A stretch of 64,000 nt of DNA from Xylaria sp. FL1777 (Eukaryota; Ascomycota; Sordariomycetes; Xylariales; Xylariaceae), in NCBI GenBank assembly GCA_022578965.1, contig MU400546.1, positions 248,001-312,000 of the forward strand, written 5' to 3'. The notes beneath the pieces were generated by a model. It saw only the letters and a program-made list of their open reading frames with translations. It did not search any database and was not told where the DNA came from. The translations under genes were made by a program, and so were the position numbers. Below, one piece after another: positions 59,178 through 64,000 of this stretch (its first letter is position 1; the number at the start of each line of letters is the position of its first letter).

Positions 59178-61086
59178 AGCGGATATCTAGAGACCACATC
59201 CGCTACGCTGGCTCAGGTTGGCGGACCTATAGTAGGAAGCTGTCTGCGTTCCGAGTGGTCCCGCTTGAGACCAACATACCTGACGTACTGTACCTACGTT
59301 TTGAATCGGAGCTGAAGATCGTGGAATCTTACGGGCTAAGGGTTATGTGGCGTCTCGCCATGCAAGGGTATTCATTACATAGCCTCAATTTATACTATGT
59401 TTATACGACTGGACCCCTGTTTCTTCCCCTGTTGTACACTAGCGTCCCCTGTCGTAATGCCACTATATCTTACCTACACTGATTCTAAAAACATTACCTT
59501 CAAAATATCGCTGCCTCCGCTTACTTATACACTAAAAATAATAGAGCACTACATTTATGATTAAAAAGATATATCATAACATCAGAAGTAGAGTGCTGTC
59601 TAGCTTAAACCTAACATGTTAAATCGTAAATCCTCCTGTACTTTGACCTTGTTAAGCGACATGATGCCGAATGCACTGATACTTGTCACTTTGACCTACT
59701 TAAACCCTTCCACGAGACATATTAGTTCTCTTGGAAGATGCTAACTCTATATGGAACTATACTGTGTGTCGATTCTGCAAAACCTGAGAGATGAGGGCAA
59801 CACGTGCACAAGCAGGAACAGCTAATGTAACCTTTCGCGCAATAGAGATCACCATTATCTGCGGTTGAGTTTGCAGTCGAACAACAACCTAGCAGGATGT
59901 TCAGAAGTTGCCGGTGGGGTTATATAGTATCCTGGCGGACAGACGAAAATATTCTAACTAAGAGATCCCAAGAGGAGTGGAGATAGATCCAGACGCAGGA
60001 AGAGCAGCATATTCGATAGGCATTCAATACATCTTGTATTGAAAATTATAGGACTTGTTGCTCTATGTAGAGTACCGAACAGGGAAATGCAAGTAATACA
60101 GGATTATTGAATGGTTTGCTAAGAATATATAATTATAATTTAGTTAATATAAAAGAAGTTTTTAAATAATGATGTTTTTTATATAAAAATAAAATATATT
60201 ATTATATTATAATAAAAAAGCATAACTAGTTAATTTTATTTACTTAATTATAATATATATAAGCTTTTTTTATTACTTTTATAAAACACCTTAAGTTATT
60301 ATATAAAGGTTTAATAAGTTAGTGGCTTTTCTTTTTTCCTGCTATAAAAAGTCATGTCTTCTAAAGACTATACTGTCCTAGTTTAGTACAGCAAAATTTA
60401 AAATTGTGTGGCACAGAATTTCACCTAAGGAAAACAACTGTTAATCAATTACATATAGCAATAAGCATACTTAACATTTATATAGTTCAAGCATTGACGT
60501 CAAGTACCTGTACTATGGAAAGCCTCTCAAATACATAATGGAGAAACTATTAAAGATACAAGATATAAGCTGCATATACCTAGTGAAGCAGAATATGATC
60601 GGCATCATCATTGTCGGTGCATTTTCTGTTTGGGGCTAATGTCAGCAGACCCAACATGTGGGCACTATCTATACTAGGCACCAACAATACATCTCTTGCC
60701 ACATGATTACTGAGGAAATCCATGTAACTAACGTCATGACTTAACGTAGGTGCAAGGGTTACGAAAATACAGCTTCAACCAGTGATAACAGGGTGTCTTC
60801 AATCTGACGTTTAACGGTATGTGGGAGGATGGATACCAACACTATATAGGAAGAGTATGGCTAGGAATCTGGAATCATGCCATTACATATAGACTTAGAG
60901 ATCGACAGAGAAATGTCATCCTCATATTCTAGTTCCCAGGATCTCTGCACGCTTAGTTATTTCCTTGTCTTTAGTCCTTAACTCAACAAATACCTCGCAC
61001 CTGCAGATGTTGAAAACAATTGGATTTGATGCCCTTGTTTTCAAGCCCTCAACCCTGACGCACCCATTCGGATCAGTTATCATACC
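59178..61086. other. Gene-free AT-rich spacer
   Basis: About 1.9 kb. Bases 60120-60330 are extremely AT-rich (long A/T runs broken by few G/C), like DNA eroded by repeat-induced point mutation. No coding exon is seen. The promoters of the HET and PGAP4-like genes lie at the two ends. Confidence 0.5.
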
Positions 61087-62532
61087 ATGTATTTCCACAA
61101 AGGTTTATTGTTAGGATTTCTAGTCATTGTGAGTGTAATAACTGATCCATGCTGAAGCCAAATTTGGCCTTTCAACGAACTACGTTGGCTTGAAATCAGG
61201 CTGCTTCCTTTCCCCGAGCAGCTCATTGCTCTACATATAGGTAGTATTTATACTGACTTACTACATAAGTATATTGTACTTATATGGGTCCTTCGGTTAC
61301 TATGCTGGAAAGATCCAACATCGGTCTTCTTTCAACCTGAACGTGCACACACTCCCACCTACTCGACATATCGCATACAGCAAGCTGTCCAACACGTCGA
61401 TTTGGCATCACCCTTAGCAGAAGTCCAGGCTTATAAGAGTCGGCAAACTCATCCTGAGTTGTGTATCGGGATCCCTTCAGTGCGAAGAGAGGGTGTCTCT
61501 TACTTGAAGTTGGCCTTAGGATCGCTCCAACATGGCTTGAGCTCTGAGGAACGTATGGGCCTCCATTTTGTCGTGCTTCTCGCACATGTAAACCAGACGG
61601 AACATCCAAACTATAGGGAATCATGGCTGACTGGCATGGTTGATAAACTTGCCTCGTATCATGATGACGAGGAACGCCTAAGGCTAGCTCAACTTATGGA
61701 GTCTCAAACGCATGCAGTGAAATCAAAGTTCGACTACTCGATTGTCATGGAGGAATGCTTGAATACGGGGGCGCCATATATTTTGATCATTGAAGATGAT
61801 GTAGTCTTCTTGGACGGGTGGCGACATCGAACGATAAACGCTTTGGATATTGCGATGGCCAAGTCTTGGGAAGCTGGCCAGCCAGATTGTGGGTGTCTTG
61901 TCGCCTAATCGAGCATTTAATAAATGCTTAGATGGTTTTAACTAGCTAACAAAAAAACACAAGTTCTTTACCTCCGATTATTTTACTACGAGGGTCTTCT
62001 GGGCTGGAACTCTGAATCATGGCCAACGTACCTCGGCTCATCCCTCGCCGTTACAACCATCGTGTTCAGCTCACTGGTCCTGGCACGACGATATGTGGCA
62101 CGCGCATACCTGACCCACACTATCCTCCTACTTGCTACGTTTGTGTTCACGCCTCTTCTCATCGCCCTATTCTTCGTCGCCGGACGCAACTCCGTGTTGC
62201 CACAGCCTGCCGGCGTCCACATCATGGACAAGTATGCGTGCTGTGGCCAGGGACTAGTGTTTCCTAGGTCAACCGTAACTGAAGACTTGCTACCATTCTT
62301 CCGAAGTAACATGTGGTCGAATGTAGCAACGGACAGCTTTATAGAGCAACATGCGGACGAGACAGGGGCTCTTCGATGGGCGCTAACGCCCGTTATTATG
62401 CAACATGTTGGCGGACAAAGCAGCCACAGTGGGCGAAGGGGTGACACGTACGGGCCGAAACACATCTGGAATTTCGAGTTCGAGGATAATGATCCATACC
62501 AGTTGGCCGATGAACACGCACAGGCGCAATAG
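61087..62532 (+). CDS. PGAP4-like integral membrane glycosyltransferase
   Basis: Resembles PGAP4 (TMEM246), the Golgi enzyme that adds GalNAc to GPI anchors in animals; fungal relatives exist but their reaction is not established. Three exons, 61087-61128, 61270-61888 and 61964-62532, give 409 residues. Exon 1 (MYFHKGLLLGFLVI) is inferred because exon 2 has no in-frame ATG; its GTGAGT donor, the CTGAC branch near 61253 and the AAG acceptor match in phase and complete an N-terminal signal anchor. The GT-A-like domain shows LCIGIPSVRRE near residue 75 and the metal-binding acidic motif IIEDDVVFLDGW near residue 185. YLRLFYYEGLLGWNSESWP follows, then two adjacent transmembrane helices (residues about 235-285) inserted in the catalytic domain, a hallmark of PGAP4. 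The last conserved motif is HIMDKYACCGQGLVFPR. It seems intact. Confidence 0.82.
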
Positions 62533-63442
62533 TAGGCTCCTTTGCGCAAAGAGCCCAGAACTACATGACGCAAAGGAAGAGGGTATTCTAGCTTATTGAT
62601 TTTAGCTTAACGAATTATTTTAGAGATATGACTAGATCTGTCGTAACGTCACTGTTCATGAGTCAGAGATTTATGCAACGAGAGGCTAGGTTTGCAGCTC
62701 TCACGGATTAATAGATAAAATAACGATCAAGTGAATTAGTACAATCTCCATATAGAATCACGAGTACTTGATTCAAATGGTCTAGGTTCTTGATGATCCA
62801 AGTTCTAGTTATACGATAAAGGAACCAGGATCTGCTTCTTATATACATAGTACAGGATTACTTGGCTTATAGTTCAAAGATATCGACATGGCGCCTTCTT
62901 GGCTCGAGTCTAGGGCCACACAATTAGCGAAGCTCCTCGAACAGGATCTTATCCTACGTCTTGTCAGAGTCACAGCACAGGCTCTCGGCTCGAGAAATAA
63001 TAACATTAAGACGATCATATAATACTGTTTCCATGGCTAGAAAAAAAATCTAATACCTACTGTGATAAGGTTGGCGGGGTTTCAGTGATCTCAGAGGGCT
63101 TAATTCTTTCTGCCCTAACATATAAAGTTAAAGTGAACTGTACGCTTCTACGTGTAATAGAGACCAGTTTAGACGTAATGAAATGCGCTATCAAAAACGA
63201 GTCGCAATAGGCTTCTCATAATAAAACCTATGATCTGGTGGGCAGTGAGACTGTATATTCTAAGACTTCTGGAGTATACTAGGCAGAACTTTGGAGCTGT
63301 ACGTGGTGAGATACCTGTATTGACTTGGCTTCTGTCGCGCAAAACGACGCCGTTGTTGCGGAATTGACAACAACGGTATATATTCCCACCAGCGTGACAG
63401 CTTCACTACTCACGACAACTTGTCATCTCTTATCTAACGCAA
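62533..63442. other. Gene-free spacer
   Basis: About 900 bp of AT-rich DNA with no coding or RNA gene signal. Confidence 0.5.
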
Positions 63443-63970
63443 TCACTCCCTTTTACCACTATTGCTAGTATAGTGTCCTGTGGGAGTTGGTGCGAACTGA
63501 ACTTGAGATTCCACTTCACTACTATTACTGGTACTCCTGCCGTCATGTCCTGAGGGAGTTAGTGCGAGCTGGACTTGAGATTCCGCTTCGCCACTAAATC
63601 TACTGCTTCTTCCATAGTCTCCCGTAGGAGTCGGTGCGAACTGAGGTTGAAATCCAGAGCTTGCTAGGTGGCATGAAATCTTACGTGGGACTGATGGCCC
63701 CCCCCCCGGATTCACTAGCAAAAGTATCACTGTGATCGGCTGTGGCTTCTGTGTCCCAGGGGCGTGGGTATTGGCCACTGGCTCCTGTGCGCGATGGGGG
63801 ACGTTCTGTACCTGAACCCCGGAATTCTGTGTTTGCAACGGTGGTTTCGCCCGATGATGAAGAGGACCTGGTATGAGGCTGCGGGACAGGTGTGCTGACA
63901 AGAGACGTACACTGCCTAGTAGTATTGTCAAGTAAACATGTATGGGTATTCCGCTTAATATCAAGGTCAA
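63443..63970 (-). other. Coding-like stretch with 24-residue tandem repeats
   Basis: A minus-strand frame of about 175 codons, open between stops, with no in-frame ATG. It could be an exon of a spliced gene whose start lies elsewhere, or a relic. The right part (first coded) has a hydrophobic stretch, then a Pro/Gln-rich segment. The left part encodes three imperfect copies of a 24-residue unit built around QVQFAPTPTGHYGRS and Ser/Glu-rich filler. The sequence ends in SNSGKRE. No known domain is recognised; tandem Pro/Thr/Ser repeats of this kind occur in fungal surface or secreted proteins, but that is inference. Confidence 0.4.
63473..63660 (-). repeat. 72 bp tandem repeat, about 2.6 copies
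   Basis: Successive units begin near 63473, 63545 and 63617 (plus strand), each with the block GGAGTYRGTGCGARCTG. The period of 72 bp keeps the reading frame, and differences are mostly single-base, so the array is under coding-type constraint or recently amplified. Confidence 0.7.
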
Positions 63971-64000
63971 GAGCTAGAGCGAAAGGGCTGTTCTTGCACC

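Overview
This 64 kb window is nuclear DNA of a filamentous ascomycete (Pezizomycotina, most likely Sordariomycetes). The evidence is direct: genes are split by short introns (about 50-190 bp) with GTRNGT-type donors and CTRAC-type branch points; single genes alternate strands with no operons; and the gene set is fungal (HET domain protein, DLT1, HAK-type potassium transporter, Qa-SNARE, ALG11). Exon structures were rebuilt by hand from splice signals, reading phase and family conservation. Every spliced model gives a length divisible by three, which supports the joins. No RNA evidence was available.

Layout. Bases 1-15.5 kb: a partial saccharopine dehydrogenase-like gene, a secreted gamma-glutamyltranspeptidase, then a housekeeping block: ALG11 (N-glycan assembly), COX18 (cytochrome oxidase assembly), a Pep12-like syntaxin, NDC1 (nuclear pore/spindle pole) and DLT1. 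Bases 15.5-31.4 kb have long gene-poor spacers: a KRR1-like gene with an abnormal C-terminus, an amidophosphoribosyltransferase (ADE4) in 11 exons, a HAK/KUP potassium transporter, a newly proposed 91-residue gene, and a hotdog thioesterase. Bases 33.5-51.7 kb form a second housekeeping block: striatin (STRIPAK), TRM2, the myosin chaperone UNC-45/CRO1/She4, TFB4 of TFIIH, a taspase-type threonine aspartase, and ARP3. Bases 51.7-64 kb are accessory in character: AT-rich spacers, repeats, gene relics with in-frame stops, a HET-domain gene, a PGAP4-like membrane glycosyltransferase, and a coding-like stretch with 24-residue tandem repeats.

The housekeeping genes do not form one pathway; they are mostly divergent or convergent neighbours. 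Two features span the window. Intergenic DNA upstream of many genes carries dense tetranucleotide-based GTAGGTA / TACCTAGGTA tracts. Two short dispersed repeats link the 13-19 kb region with the 52-57 kb region. I found no CRISPR, insertion sequence, rRNA or convincing tRNA gene. No clearly novel multi-gene system is evident; the best candidates for novelty are the KRR1/ADE4 divergent pair, the 91-residue gene, and the relic-rich right end.
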